Shown here piece after piece: positions 19,414 to 29,823 of a DNA stretch of 64,000 bases. A model generated the notes under the pieces. It searched no databases. It saw only the letters and a program-made list of their open reading frames with translations, and had not been told where the DNA came from. The DNA lies in NCBI GenBank assembly GCA_001464125.1, contig LNEP01000014.1:124001-188000 (forward strand). Reading direction: 5' to 3'. Source of the DNA: Betaproteobacteria bacterium Ga0077540 (GTDB taxonomy: Bacteria > Pseudomonadota > Gammaproteobacteria > Burkholderiales > Methylophilaceae). Both the position numbers and the translations under genes were made by a program. Every line of letters begins with the position of its first letter. The stretch's first letter is position 1.

Positions 19414-21183
19414 CTACAAGGTTTCGGGTTCTGATAGTTCTATCTTTAACAAATCTTTCAAATCCTGACGGCCTTGTTCTGTCATGCTTAAGATGGCTTT
19501 CTTGTCATGGCGAATCTTTCTAGTGGCTTCCAATTGCTCGGTGTCATGTTGCTCGAAATGCTTGATGATTTTGGCAGCGGAGGTCGGCGTTTCGCCAATC
19601 GCCACCAGCGCTTGTTTGGCGGCTACCAAAGAGGAGTGGAACGTTTCGCGGATAGGGTCTAAATCTAAATCCCGCAAATCAAAGGCATCGGTTCGGCTGC
19701 GCGCTCTCACTACCATGCTGACGGATGGCCATTTTTGTTTGACCAATGTTGCCATTTCTAGTGTGGCTGCCGGATCGTTCACTGCCACTACCAATAGCTT
19801 GGCGGTTGCAATGCCTGCTTCTTCCAATAAGTCTAATCTGGCGGCATCACCGTAATAGCAGCGCCAGCCAAATTCGCGCATTAAATCTACTTGGTTGGGG
19901 TCGCTATCAATAATGGTGACATTGATGCCTTTGGCTAACAGCACTCTGCCCACGATTTGGCCAAACCGGCCAAACCCAGCAATAATGACGGCATTATTTT
20001 CTGTAATGGTGTCTTTGGGGCGTTCGCCACACTGGATGGTCAAGAAGCGGTCGTACAGCAGGAGTAGTAATGGCGTTATGAGCATGGATACTGCCACAAT
20101 GGCATTGAGGATGTTGTAGGTTTCGCGTGGAATGGTGTTTTGAGCAAGTGCAACGCCAAAGATAACAAATGCAAATTCGCCAATTTGGGAGAGCGCCACA
20201 CCGAATAGCAGATTGTCTCTAAACGAATACTTAAACAGGCGCCCCAGCCCCATCAGGATAGCCATCTTGGTGAGCACAATGAGTAAGGCAATCCCCACAA
20301 TCATCAGAGGTGCGTTTGCCAACAGCGATAAATCAACCGACATGCCCACCGCGATAAAAAACAGCCCAAGTAGCAGCCCTTTGACTGGCTCGATATCTAA
20401 TCGCAGTTCGTAACGGTACTCAGAATCCGCCAACAATACACCAGCGAGAAAAGTGCCCAGCGCCATGGATAGCCCTACGTATTGCATAGCGAGTGAGACG
20501 CCGATGACCAATAGCAAAGAAAATGCGACAAAAATTTCACGCATTTCCGTTTGCGCCACCACACGCATCACTGGTCTAAGCAGCGTTCTGCTGGCAAAAA
20601 TAATCGCTACAATGGCAGCAATCGCTTTGACCACTGCCCAAATATCAAAACCCGCGGCATCGCCACTTGGGGCAATTAATGCAAGTAGCATGAACAGTGG
20701 AATGACGGATAAATCTTGAAACAGCAAGGTGGCAAACGAGGCCTGGCCACCGGGTGTGCTGAGCAGTTTCTTTTCAGAGAGTGCGGTGAGCCCAATCGCA
20801 GTAGATGACATGGCAACGCCCATGCCAATGACTATCGCCACCGGCCATGAGAAGTTGAGCAGATGGGCCACCACTGCCACCAACAGTAATGTAAAGGTGA
20901 CCTGTAGCCCGCCCAAGCCAAATAGGGTTTTGCGTAACTCCCACACTTTTTGGGATTCAAGCTCTAGCCCCACTAAAAACAGCATGAGCACCACGCCAAA
21001 TTCAGCAAAATGCAGCACGTGCTCTGGGTCATCAATCAATTGCAGCGCATATGGGCCAATCAATATGCCTGCAATTAAGTAACCAAGGACTGAGCCTAGC
21101 CCCAGCCTTTTAAAGATGGGGACCAAGACGATGGCTGCAGATAAGTAGATGGCAGCTTGAATGAGAAAAGATGCGTCGCCCAT
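19414..21183 (-). CDS. CPA2-family monovalent cation:proton antiporter with TrkA-N (RCK) domain (KefB/YbaL-like)
   Basis: FAEFGVVLMLFLVGLELESQKVWELRKTLFGLGGLQV; GVAMSSTAIGLTALSEKKLL; VIIAGFGRFGQIVGRVLLAKGINVTIIDSDPNQVDLMREFGWRCYYGDAARLDLLEEAG. Confidence 0.93.
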   Translation of the reverse strand: MGDASFLIQAAIYLSAAIVLVPIFKRLGLGSVLGYLIAGILIGPYALQLIDDPEHVLHFAEFGVVLMLFLVGLELESQKVWELRKTLFGLGGLQVTFTLLLVAVVAHLLNFSWPVAIVIGMGVAMSSTAIGLTALSEKKLLSTPGGQASFATLLFQDLSVIPLFMLLALIAPSGDAAGFDIWAVVKAIAAIVAIIFASRTLLRPVMRVVAQTEMREIFVAFSLLLVIGVSLAMQYVGLSMALGTFLAGVLLADSEYRYELRLDIEPVKGLLLGLFFIAVGMSVDLSLLANAPLMIVGIALLIVLTKMAILMGLGRLFKYSFRDNLLFGVALSQIGEFAFVIFGVALAQNTIPRETYNILNAIVAVSMLITPLLLLLYDRFLTIQCGERPKDTITENNAVIIAGFGRFGQIVGRVLLAKGINVTIIDSDPNQVDLMREFGWRCYYGDAARLDLLEEAGIATAKLLVVAVNDPAATLEMATLVKQKWPSVSMVVRARSRTDAFDLRDLDLDPIRETFHSSLVAAKQALVAIGETPTSAAKIIKHFEQHDTEQLEATRKIRHDKKAILSMTEQGRQDLKDLLKIELSEPETL

Positions 21184-21261
21184 GTTGAATCGTCTTGGTG
21201 GTTGTAGATAGTGCGATTATAAAGAATAGGCCGTGAATGACCACTTAAGATTTTCAGCGAC

Positions 21262-21489
21262 CTATTCTTGTTTAATCACCAAGCTGACCAATTTTTGTAC
21301 GATAGGCGCTACCACCATAATAGTGGGGAAAGCGACCACGAACGCAAACGCCCAAGCTTTCAACCATACCTGCACAATCTGGCTGTGCAAGCCTACGTTA
21401 AACGCACTAATCACAAACGACATAATGCACGACATGATGAGTGCCATAAAAAAGGCAAACACTAATTTTTGGTATTTATGTTCTATCAT
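21262..21489 (-). CDS. DUF2798 small membrane protein
   Basis: 75 aa, two TM helices: YQKLVFAFFMALIMSCIMSFVISAFNVG...WLKAWAFAFVVAFPTIMVVAPIVQKLV. Confidence 0.8.
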   Translation of the reverse strand: MIEHKYQKLVFAFFMALIMSCIMSFVISAFNVGLHSQIVQVWLKAWAFAFVVAFPTIMVVAPIVQKLVSLVIKQE

Positions 21490-21520
21490 CGCTGACTCCC
21501 TTAACCCGCTAAGCGCCTAA

Positions 21521-22267
21521 CTAGCGCAAACCGCCAGCAATATACAAGGTTTCTCCAGTAATCCAAGCGGCTTCTTCAGAAGCAAAGAAAGCAACGGCTG
21601 GCGCAACATCATCCGGCTGCCCGATGCGGCCTAATGGTGTAACTGCCTCTACGTTGCTACGGTTTTGAATAAACCCAGTGGCATGCACTCCTTCGGTTTC
21701 TACCATGCCTGGATTAATCGCATTCACACGAATTTTACTAGGTGCAAGCTCTTTGGCTAGTGCGCGCGTGATAGAGTCTACTGCACCTTTGGTCGCGCTG
21801 TACACTGATAAGCCGGCCATGCCGTGTGTGCTGACCACAGAGCTGATATTCACCACACTGCCACCCGCTGTATTGAAGTGTTTGACTGCAGCTTGTGTGG
21901 TGAGTAAAAGACCCAACACGTTTAGATTAAACTGCTGGTGAAAATGCTGTTCATCCACATCGCTCAACGGGGCAGGAGTGTAGATGCCGGCGTTATTCAC
22001 CAAGATGTCGATAGTGCCAAATGCGTTTTGCGTGGCAGTGAATAGGCGTTCAATATCTTCGGCTTTTGAGACATCTGCCTGCACCGCTACGGCTTTGCCA
22101 CCGCGATGCAAAATATCCGCCACTACTTGCTCAGCGGCTGTTTTGCTTGAAGCGTAGTTGACGACGACAGCTGCCCCTTCTGAGGCCAGCCGTTTGGCTA
22201 CTGCGGCACCAATGCCTTTTGATGCGCCTGTCACTACCGCTACTTTATTGATTAATCTCTGACTCAT
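21521..22267 (-). CDS. SDR-family oxidoreductase
   Basis: VAVVTGASKGIGAAVAKRLASEGAAVVVNYASS, NNAGIY, YSATKGAVDSITRALAKELAPSKIRVNAINPGMVETEG. Confidence 0.92.
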   Translation of the reverse strand: MSQRLINKVAVVTGASKGIGAAVAKRLASEGAAVVVNYASSKTAAEQVVADILHRGGKAVAVQADVSKAEDIERLFTATQNAFGTIDILVNNAGIYTPAPLSDVDEQHFHQQFNLNVLGLLLTTQAAVKHFNTAGGSVVNISSVVSTHGMAGLSVYSATKGAVDSITRALAKELAPSKIRVNAINPGMVETEGVHATGFIQNRSNVEAVTPLGRIGQPDDVAPAVAFFASEEAAWITGETLYIAGGLR

Positions 22268-22391
22268 GTTGATGCTCCTTTAAAAGTGAGTAAATGGATT
22301 ACTGAATTACTGGAGTCAGTATATTGTTCAATTAAATTATGATAAATAATGTAATATTGAAAACACTGTATAAAAAAATTGGACAATAGTG

Positions 22392-23336
22392 ATGGATAGG
22401 TTTGATACTATGCGTGCGTTTACCCGGGTTGTGGAGCTTAATAGTTTTACTAAAGCTGCGCAATCGCTCAATGTGCCCAAGGCCACGCTATCCGCACAAG
22501 TGCTGGCTCTAGAAAAACGTTTACGGGTTAAATTGCTGCATCGCACCACACGTCATGTCAGTGTTACCACCGATGGTGCTTTGTATTACGAACGTGCAAT
22601 CAAACTGCTACAAGATTTGGACGAGACAGAGTCCGCATTGAGCCAAGCGCGCGTGATGCATAAAGGCAGGCTGCGCGTGGATGTGTCTGCCACTGTCGCC
22701 AGACAAATCATACTGCCAGCGCTTAATGATTTTTTAAGACGGTACCCGGAAATCGCGTTTGAATTGGGTTGTACTGACCGCACCGTGGATTTATTGGAAG
22801 AGGGTGTGGATTGTGCGATTCGTGGTGGTATGCCGATAGATGAATCTCTAGTCGCCAAAAAACTCATTGAAACCAGCCGTATCACTTGCGCAAGTCCCAC
22901 CTATCTTGAGCAGCATGGCACGCCCACAACGTTGGAGGCACTTGCGCAACATTCGGTCGTTAACTTCCAATCTCCTAGAACCGGTAAAGTGATTCCGTTT
23001 AACTATGTGGTTAATGATCAGTCAACATACATTCAAGGGCAACGCAAATTAATGGCGAACGAGATTGATGCCTGTGTCACCGCAGCCCTTGCGGATATTG
23101 GGATTGTTCAACTGCCTTACTTTGCGGTACGTGGCCATATTGAGAGTGGCAGACTCATACGCCTATTGCCTAACTATGCCTCGGAAATCACGCCGGTATA
23201 CGTGGTGTATCTCCAAAACAGACATCTCTCAGCCAATGTGCGTGCGTTTGTAGATTGGGTGACGGAGCTGTTTGCGCAAGAGCAGCAACGCTATTACGCT
23301 TGTTGCCCTGTGCTTGCACGTGCGCAAAGCATTTAG
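22392..23336 (+). CDS. LysR-family transcriptional regulator, divergent from the SDR gene
   Basis: MDRFDTMRAFTRVVELNSFTKAAQSLNVPKATLSAQVLALEKRLRVKLLHRTTRHVSVTTDG. Confidence 0.9.
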   Translation: MDRFDTMRAFTRVVELNSFTKAAQSLNVPKATLSAQVLALEKRLRVKLLHRTTRHVSVTTDGALYYERAIKLLQDLDETESALSQARVMHKGRLRVDVSATVARQIILPALNDFLRRYPEIAFELGCTDRTVDLLEEGVDCAIRGGMPIDESLVAKKLIETSRITCASPTYLEQHGTPTTLEALAQHSVVNFQSPRTGKVIPFNYVVNDQSTYIQGQRKLMANEIDACVTAALADIGIVQLPYFAVRGHIESGRLIRLLPNYASEITPVYVVYLQNRHLSANVRAFVDWVTELFAQEQQRYYACCPVLARAQSI

Positions 23337-23441
23337 CTTTTATAGAAAAATGATGGATATATAAAAAGACCTGCCAAGAATGCTTTTAAAAAGTATCATG
23401 CTCAAATACTCATTTGCCAATTCCATGTTAAGCCAAATAAA

Positions 23442-24920
23442 TTGACTCGCCTGTTTAAATATTGTGCTGTCATTATCGCCTTAATCACAGTCATTACCAC
23501 TCTCAACTATCGGTGGGCCGAGAGTTTAGGCTTAACTGGCGTCTCAATGCTCTATTTGTTATTGGTGGTTGGCGTTGCTTACTTTTACCCGACCACATTA
23601 ACTATCTTCGTCGCATTCGTCAGTTTTTTATTGCTCAATTATTTTTTCGTAGAGCCTACCTTCACATTTCAAATCGCGCATGTTGCCTCACTTGCCAGTC
23701 TCATTAGTTTTTTGGTGGTTGCGTTGCTTATTACATCATTAGTTAAACGTCTGAAGCACGAGACCGACACCTCTCAGCGCGCATTTGCACGGGCAGAATT
23801 TTTAAGGCAATTAGCCGAAAAGCTCTCACATGCAGAAACGATGGACGGCATGTTGCAAGATTGCCAACAACTGCTACAAAACGCATTGGGTAAACCCGTG
23901 CACATCATCACCCATGACATGCTGCAACAGGACCAATATGCGCTCACTACTGAGCAAACGAGCGCCATTGCATGGGTGCAGGCCAACGGTAAACCATTGG
24001 GTTATGGCACAGGCAACTGGCCAGATTTAGATTGCTGGATAGTGCCGTTTAATCGGCTTAGCAGTCATGACCCGGTGGTATTGGTGCGTGAGGTGGCTAC
24101 GCTGGCAGATGATAGCCAATTTGACACCCTTAAATTGGCAACAGAGCAAATAGCGTTGAGCTATCAACATGTATTGCAGAAGCAAAAAACGCTGGTAGCC
24201 GAAGCGCAAGCGCGGGAGGAGGCCATTAAAGGCGCGTTATTGGCATCTATCGCGCACGACATGCGCACACCGCTCACCTCAATATTGGGTGCAGCAACCA
24301 CGCTTAACCAGCGCGAGCTAACGATAGATCAGCAGGGAATGCAGCACCTGACTACTCTGATTTCATCCCAAGCCAAACACTTAGCTAGAACCACCGAGAA
24401 TATCTTGTCGTTGGTGCGTTTGGAATCCCTCTCGCATGATGCGATTGCCATGACATTGCAATCGCCTGAGGAGATTGTGGGCATATTGGCAAACCTTTAC
24501 CAGTATCAAAGCTATATGTCGCCACTTTCTATTCGGGTGCAAACCCCAGATTTGTTGATTCAGGCCAATAGCGATTTGGTATTACTTGCCCTGACTAACT
24601 TAGTGGAAAATGCAATACAAGCTAACCAAGCGCAAGATTTAGCGCTTGCGCCTGTGGAAATCATTGTGGAGGCTGATGATGAACACGTATGCTTGCGTGT
24701 ATGCGATAGTGGCATCGGGTTTCCGGATGGTTTCAACACAAGTAATATCAAGAAGTTTGCATCCACCCGAAGCAAAGGGTTTGGCTTGGGTTTGTCTATC
24801 GTTGAGGCCGTTGCAAAATTGCACCATGCATCGCTCGTGTTTGAAAAAAATCAAGGCCAAGGTGCAATGGTCAGTTTAATCTTTAACCAACCAAAGGTAG
24901 ATCTGCAGCATGTTGGATAA
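23442..24920 (+). CDS. KdpD-like sensor histidine kinase lacking the N-terminal KdpD/USP domains (DUF4118, HisKA, HATPase)
   Basis: N-terminal multi-TM YRWAESLGLTGVSMLYLLLVVGVAYFYPTTLTIFVAFVSFLLLNYFFVEPTFTFQI (KdpD TM region); ALLASIAHDMRTPLTSILGAATTL; GFGLGLSIVEAVAKLHHASLVF. The annotated start is TTG. Confidence 0.85.
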   Translation: MTRLFKYCAVIIALITVITTLNYRWAESLGLTGVSMLYLLLVVGVAYFYPTTLTIFVAFVSFLLLNYFFVEPTFTFQIAHVASLASLISFLVVALLITSLVKRLKHETDTSQRAFARAEFLRQLAEKLSHAETMDGMLQDCQQLLQNALGKPVHIITHDMLQQDQYALTTEQTSAIAWVQANGKPLGYGTGNWPDLDCWIVPFNRLSSHDPVVLVREVATLADDSQFDTLKLATEQIALSYQHVLQKQKTLVAEAQAREEAIKGALLASIAHDMRTPLTSILGAATTLNQRELTIDQQGMQHLTTLISSQAKHLARTTENILSLVRLESLSHDAIAMTLQSPEEIVGILANLYQYQSYMSPLSIRVQTPDLLIQANSDLVLLALTNLVENAIQANQAQDLALAPVEIIVEADDEHVCLRVCDSGIGFPDGFNTSNIKKFASTRSKGFGLGLSIVEAVAKLHHASLVFEKNQGQGAMVSLIFNQPKVDLQHVG

Positions 24921-25599
24921 GCCATCTATTTTGGTTGTGGAGGATGATGCAGAGATCCGACAATTTCTGCAATCCAGCTTGCAGCTGAATGGGTTTGTGA
25001 CGGTGTGCGTTAGCAAAATAGAAGAGGCCAAACAACACTTTTTAAGTGCCAAACCAGCATTAACGATTTTAGATTTAAACCTACCAGATGGAGATGGCGC
25101 AGAATTTATTGCCACTGTCCGTCAATCTTCCGATCTGCCGATTATTGTGTTGTCAGCCAAGCAATCAGAGCAAGAAAAAGTGAGATGTTTTGATTTGGGT
25201 GCGGATGATTACATTGCCAAACCGTTTGGGGTGCAAGAGTTGTTGGCACGCATACGGGTGAGTTTAAAACGCACCCGAAAGATGAGTCTTAGAGATGATG
25301 TGTATCAAATCGATGCCTTACAAATTGATGTGGCAAATCAGTGGGTCAAGTTGGGCGGTACCACACTCCATCTCACGCCCATTGAGTTTAAGTTGATTTT
25401 TCATCTGGCGCAAAAACCAGGCAAGGTGTTCTCGCATCGCCAACTACTCAGTGCGGTGTGGGGCAGTGAATATGTGGATGAGATTCACTATCTACGGATA
25501 CACATGGGCAGGCTTCGCGCAAAAATTGAGCATAACCCTGCAATGCCGCGATATATTCTGACCGAGTCAGGCATTGGGTATCGTTTGGCTGCACAATAA
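24910..25599 (+). CDS. KdpE-like response regulator (OmpR family)
   Basis: ILVVEDDAEIRQFLQSSLQLNGF, LDLNLPDGDGAEFIATVRQSSDLPIIVLSAK, winged helix LTPIEFKLIFHLAQKPGKVFSHRQLLSAVWGSEYVDEIHYLRIHMGRLRAKIE. Overlaps the kinase CDS by 11 nt. Confidence 0.92.
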   Translation: MLDKPSILVVEDDAEIRQFLQSSLQLNGFVTVCVSKIEEAKQHFLSAKPALTILDLNLPDGDGAEFIATVRQSSDLPIIVLSAKQSEQEKVRCFDLGADDYIAKPFGVQELLARIRVSLKRTRKMSLRDDVYQIDALQIDVANQWVKLGGTTLHLTPIEFKLIFHLAQKPGKVFSHRQLLSAVWGSEYVDEIHYLRIHMGRLRAKIEHNPAMPRYILTESGIGYRLAAQ

Positions 25600-25676
25600 A
25601 AGTTTATATTTTGTTTATGTGATTGATATGTGGCAGATGTTGGAATAGTGCCTTCTTAACAAAAGAGGTATTCAAT

Positions 25677-27545
25677 ATGTCACGACAAGCAAAGGGCCTG
25701 GCCGCACTCACGCTGGGGGCGATAGGTGTGGTGTACGGAGATATCGGCACCAGCCCGCTGTATACCGTCAAAGAAATTTTTGGGGAATCAACCGGTATTG
25801 CGCTCACGCAGGCCAATATTCTGGGCGCTGTCTCGGCAATTTTTTGGGCGCTAATGTTTGTGGTGACACTTAAGTATGTATTACTTGTGTTGCGTGCAGA
25901 TAATCGTGGAGAGGGCGGCATCATGGCTCTATTAGCACTGGCCGCTTCTGCAGTACAACACCATCGTACTAAAACTATTTTATTTGCGTTAGGTGTGTTT
26001 GGTGCCGCTTTGTTTTACGGTGATAGCATTCTCACCCCCGCCATCTCCGTGCTTTCGGCGGTGGAGGGGTTGTCGCTCATTACGCCTGCTTTTACCCCTT
26101 ATGTATTGCCCATCACCATTGCCATTCTGATTGGCCTATTTTTATTTCAAAAGAAAGGCACAGCACAAGTTGGTCGGTTATTTGGCCCAATTATTGTGAT
26201 GTGGTTTCTCACCTTGGGCACTGTAGGGGTATGGCACATTGTGCAAGCGCCAGCTATTCTTCAGGCCATTAACCCACTGTATGCATTGCAATTTTTTGCC
26301 GATAGAGGCGCTGGTGTGTTTTTAGCAGTAGGGGCCGTAGTGCTGGCAATTACTGGGGCAGAAGCACTATATGCGGATATGGGGCACTTTGGTCGTCCGG
26401 CAATTCGTATTGCATGGTCTTGTTTGGTGCTGCCCGGATTGGCGCTCAACTATTTTGGTCAAGGCGCATTGCTGCTGACAAACCCAGCGGCGGTGGCCAA
26501 TCCGTTTTATTTGGCGTTTCCTCCCGATTTGCTATTCCCGGCAGTGATTCTCTCCACAATGGCCACTATTATTGCTTCTCAGGCCGTCATTTCCGGTGCG
26601 TATTCCATTACCAGACAAGCCATTCAACTTGGCTTTCTGCCACGCATGCATATATTGCACACCTCCAAAAACGAGTCTGGACAAATCTATATTCCAGCCA
26701 TCAATTGGGCACTGCTTGTTGCGGTCATCTTGACAGTCATGGCGTTTAAAAACTCCTCAGCAATTGCCGCCGCCTATGGCATCGCCGTCACAGGTACCAT
26801 GGTGATTACTTCTATCCTTACCTTTTTTGTGGTGCGCAATATTTGGCATTACCCACTTTGGATAGCAATAAGTGCTACGGGTATTTTCATTAGTCTCGAT
26901 GTGCTATTGCTTGCATCCTGTTCCGTCAAGTTTCTGAATGGTGGCTGGTTTCCTATTGCCTTAGCCATTTTGTTGGTCATCGTGATGTGGACATGGCGTC
27001 AGGGCAGACAAGTGTTGCTAGGTAAGATTCATGATGATGACCCGAAGATGGAACAGTTTATCCAACAATTGACGCACAGCGATATTCCACGTGTGGAGCG
27101 CACTGCGGTATATCTCAATGCCAATACCACCACAGTGCCTCAAGCCTTGTTGCATAATCTCAAGCATAATCAGGTGTTGCATCAGGTTAACTTGATCGTG
27201 ACGGTGCAATATGCAGATATCCCTGAGGTGCCAGCAGAACAACGTTGTGAGGTGAGTGCGCTGGGGCATGGTTTCTGGCAAATTAAATTGTGCTATGGCT
27301 TTATGCAAACACCAGATATTCCAACTGCTTTGTCCTTGTGTCAGTTGCCGGATTTTGCTTTTGATCCGTTTACCACGTCCTATTTTGTCAGCAGAGAAAC
27401 CATCATCTCTGGCCATGGCGGCGCGATGGCAAAATGGCGTGATGAACTATTCAGCCTAATGTCTCGCAATGCTGGAAGTGTGGTGGATTATTTTAATATT
27501 CCCAGCAATAGCGTGATAGAGCTAGGCTCAAGGGTGCATATTTAA
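25677..27545 (+). CDS. kup: KUP-family potassium uptake protein
   Basis: LAALTLGAIGVVYGDIGTSPLYTVKEIF, LRADNRGEGGIMALLALA, ALFYGDSILTPAISVLSAVEGL, ADMGHFGRPAIRIAW. Confidence 0.95.
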   Translation: MSRQAKGLAALTLGAIGVVYGDIGTSPLYTVKEIFGESTGIALTQANILGAVSAIFWALMFVVTLKYVLLVLRADNRGEGGIMALLALAASAVQHHRTKTILFALGVFGAALFYGDSILTPAISVLSAVEGLSLITPAFTPYVLPITIAILIGLFLFQKKGTAQVGRLFGPIIVMWFLTLGTVGVWHIVQAPAILQAINPLYALQFFADRGAGVFLAVGAVVLAITGAEALYADMGHFGRPAIRIAWSCLVLPGLALNYFGQGALLLTNPAAVANPFYLAFPPDLLFPAVILSTMATIIASQAVISGAYSITRQAIQLGFLPRMHILHTSKNESGQIYIPAINWALLVAVILTVMAFKNSSAIAAAYGIAVTGTMVITSILTFFVVRNIWHYPLWIAISATGIFISLDVLLLASCSVKFLNGGWFPIALAILLVIVMWTWRQGRQVLLGKIHDDDPKMEQFIQQLTHSDIPRVERTAVYLNANTTTVPQALLHNLKHNQVLHQVNLIVTVQYADIPEVPAEQRCEVSALGHGFWQIKLCYGFMQTPDIPTALSLCQLPDFAFDPFTTSYFVSRETIISGHGGAMAKWRDELFSLMSRNAGSVVDYFNIPSNSVIELGSRVHI

Positions 27546-28690
27546 TGTTAAATAGTTGCATGACAACACCAAAGGTATACCGAGAGATGAATGTGAAACA
27601 ATTGAACCGCATAAAGAAGTATTGCATGCCAACTATGTTGGTGTTTTGCCTGAATGTCTCGGCTGCGGAAAACAACACCAGTGAGGCAGACAGCCTGAAG
27701 ATAAGTGGCTATTTAGAGTCCTATTACATCTACGATACTCATGACCCCGCTAGCGACACAAGGCCAAGTTTTGCTTATAGCCATAATCGGGTCGGTAAGC
27801 CCAGTATTAACTTGGCGATGATTAAAGCCAGTTTCAATCAGCCATATATCAGAGCTAATTTAGCCATAGGGTCAGGCACTTACATGCGTGCAAACTACGC
27901 GCTAGAGCCCAATGATTTGCAAAAGCTCTTTGAGGCCAATGTGGGGGTCAGGTTGTCAGACACTAACTTGTGGCTAGATGCAGGCGTGTTGCCTTCACAT
28001 ATCGGGTTTGAGAGTGCAATTGGTTTGGACAATTGGACAGTCACCAGAAGTATGCTGGCAGATAACTCTCCATACTTTGAAACGGGGCTAAGGTTGTCTT
28101 ATACCTCAGACGATGGTGAGTGGTACCTAAGTGGGTTGTTGTTAAATGGCTGGCAACGAATTCAACGGCCAGATGGCAATACCACGCCAGCCATTGGTCA
28201 CCAGATTACTTATAAGCCTAATGCGGCTGTCACGCTGAATAGCAGTTCCTTTATTGGCAATGACAAGTCTGACCAAGAGCGAAAAATGCGCTATTTTCAC
28301 AACTTGTATGGGCAATTTCAGCTATCAGAACGCTGGGGCTTGATCGCTGGCTTTGATATTGGCGCAGAGCAGGCAGAGAAAAACAGCAGCCGTTATCACG
28401 TGTGGTATACGCCCATTTTGATTGCCAAGTATACCTACTCTGATAAATGCAGTTTTGCTGTCAGAGCCGAATATTATCAAGATAACAATGAGGTGATTGT
28501 CACCACTGATACCCCAAATGGTTTCAGAACATTTGGGTATTCCGCCAATGTGGATTACAAGCTCATGAACAATTTGGCACTAAGAGCTGAGCTCAGAAAG
28601 TTTAAAAGTAAAGACGAGATTTTTGAAAAGAAAAGTGGCTTGAGTGACGAAAGCTTGTTGCTAACAGCCGCAGCTATTGTTTATTTTTAA
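27545..28690 (+). CDS. Outer-membrane beta-barrel porin (OmpL-like / porin-2 type)
   Basis: Signal-peptide-like N-terminus, alternating barrel strands (LKISGYLESYYIYDTHDP, LNSSSFIGNDK, FAVRAEYYQDN) and terminal aromatic VYF. TAATG overlap with the kup stop; internal ATG at 27587 is also possible. Confidence 0.75.
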   Translation: MLNSCMTTPKVYREMNVKQLNRIKKYCMPTMLVFCLNVSAAENNTSEADSLKISGYLESYYIYDTHDPASDTRPSFAYSHNRVGKPSINLAMIKASFNQPYIRANLAIGSGTYMRANYALEPNDLQKLFEANVGVRLSDTNLWLDAGVLPSHIGFESAIGLDNWTVTRSMLADNSPYFETGLRLSYTSDDGEWYLSGLLLNGWQRIQRPDGNTTPAIGHQITYKPNAAVTLNSSSFIGNDKSDQERKMRYFHNLYGQFQLSERWGLIAGFDIGAEQAEKNSSRYHVWYTPILIAKYTYSDKCSFAVRAEYYQDNNEVIVTTDTPNGFRTFGYSANVDYKLMNNLALRAELRKFKSKDEIFEKKSGLSDESLLLTAAAIVYF

Positions 28691-28710
28691 ATAACAATGG
28701 TTAACCTGAT

Positions 28711-29625
28711 TTATAACGATTCATACAAATACATCAAGCTAGGGAGCACTGCCCGCATGGCTTTTTCTCCTTCATCGATGGCCTCTTGTGCGCGATGAAA
28801 ATCCAGTAAATTAATATGTGCCAAGTGTGGCGTGACAATAATATCCGGTGGGTCATCTGCCATACGGCTATGGGTAATCCGCACTTGCATGATATTAATA
28901 CTGGTACTCATCACATCTAGTATTGAAGGTAAATTTTGCTTGGCTGGTGAAGTGTTGGGCATTACCTTATCAAGCCCATTTTTTAACTTGGCTAACCAAT
29001 CCTCCTGCTGTTCGGCCAAGCTATCTTTGGGTTGGTTGGCTTGTGCACTTTCACCCGCGATATTGGAAGAAAGATCTACAGCAATCACAATATCTGCGCC
29101 CATTGCACGCGCAAGAGAGACTGGTACTGGGTTGACCAAACCACCATCGACCAGCAGTTTTCCGTTGATAAGTGAGGGCTCAAATAAACCGGGTAAGGCA
29201 ATGGAGGCACGAACAGCATCGAGTGTGGAGCCGGTGCGCAACCAAACTTCTGCCCCTGTGTTTAATGAAGTCGCCACCGCTGCAAAGGGAATCGGCAATG
29301 CTTCTATCGGTCTATCCACATAATCTTTGCGGAAAAACTCCATTAAGCGCTCGCCTTTTAGTAAGCCACTATTCAGGCTAATGTCCATGTAAGAGACTAT
29401 TTCACTAAACTTGAGCCCCATGATCCATTGCTCAAACCTTGCTAACTCGCCCGCTGCGTAAACAGCACCAACCAAAGCGCCAATAGAAGTGCCGGAAATG
29501 ACATCGGGTTGAATGCCGGCCTGCGCCAATACGCGAATCACGCCAATATGCGACCAGCCACGTGCAGAACCACCCCCTAGGGCAAGCCCAACCACAGGTT
29601 TTTGCGTTGATTTCTTCATTGCCAT
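28711..29625 (-). CDS. Patatin-like phospholipase, RssA family
   Basis: VVGLALGGGSARGWSHIGVIRVLAQAGIQPDVISGTSIGALVGAVYAAG (oxyanion GGGxxRG and GTSIG serine); LLVDGGLVNPVPVSLARAMGADIVIAVDLSS. Preferred start 29625 (MAMKKSTQKP). Confidence 0.9.
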   Translation of the reverse strand: MAMKKSTQKPVVGLALGGGSARGWSHIGVIRVLAQAGIQPDVISGTSIGALVGAVYAAGELARFEQWIMGLKFSEIVSYMDISLNSGLLKGERLMEFFRKDYVDRPIEALPIPFAAVATSLNTGAEVWLRTGSTLDAVRASIALPGLFEPSLINGKLLVDGGLVNPVPVSLARAMGADIVIAVDLSSNIAGESAQANQPKDSLAEQQEDWLAKLKNGLDKVMPNTSPAKQNLPSILDVMSTSINIMQVRITHSRMADDPPDIIVTPHLAHINLLDFHRAQEAIDEGEKAMRAVLPSLMYLYESL

Positions 29626-29823
29626 GCTTTGTCTATTAAAAGCGAGATATCCATTTATAGCATAAAAATAGCTGCAATTTTTAGTAATGCTGGGCGGAAG
29701 CACCAACCATAGGCGCAATCTTTCATGTGGTTAATTTTTGGGTCATTTAAACGTCAGGTTTGTATATCCCAACCGTTTCAATAAAATTATAATAATTAGC
29801 ATAACGTTCATCTTTTAAGAATC

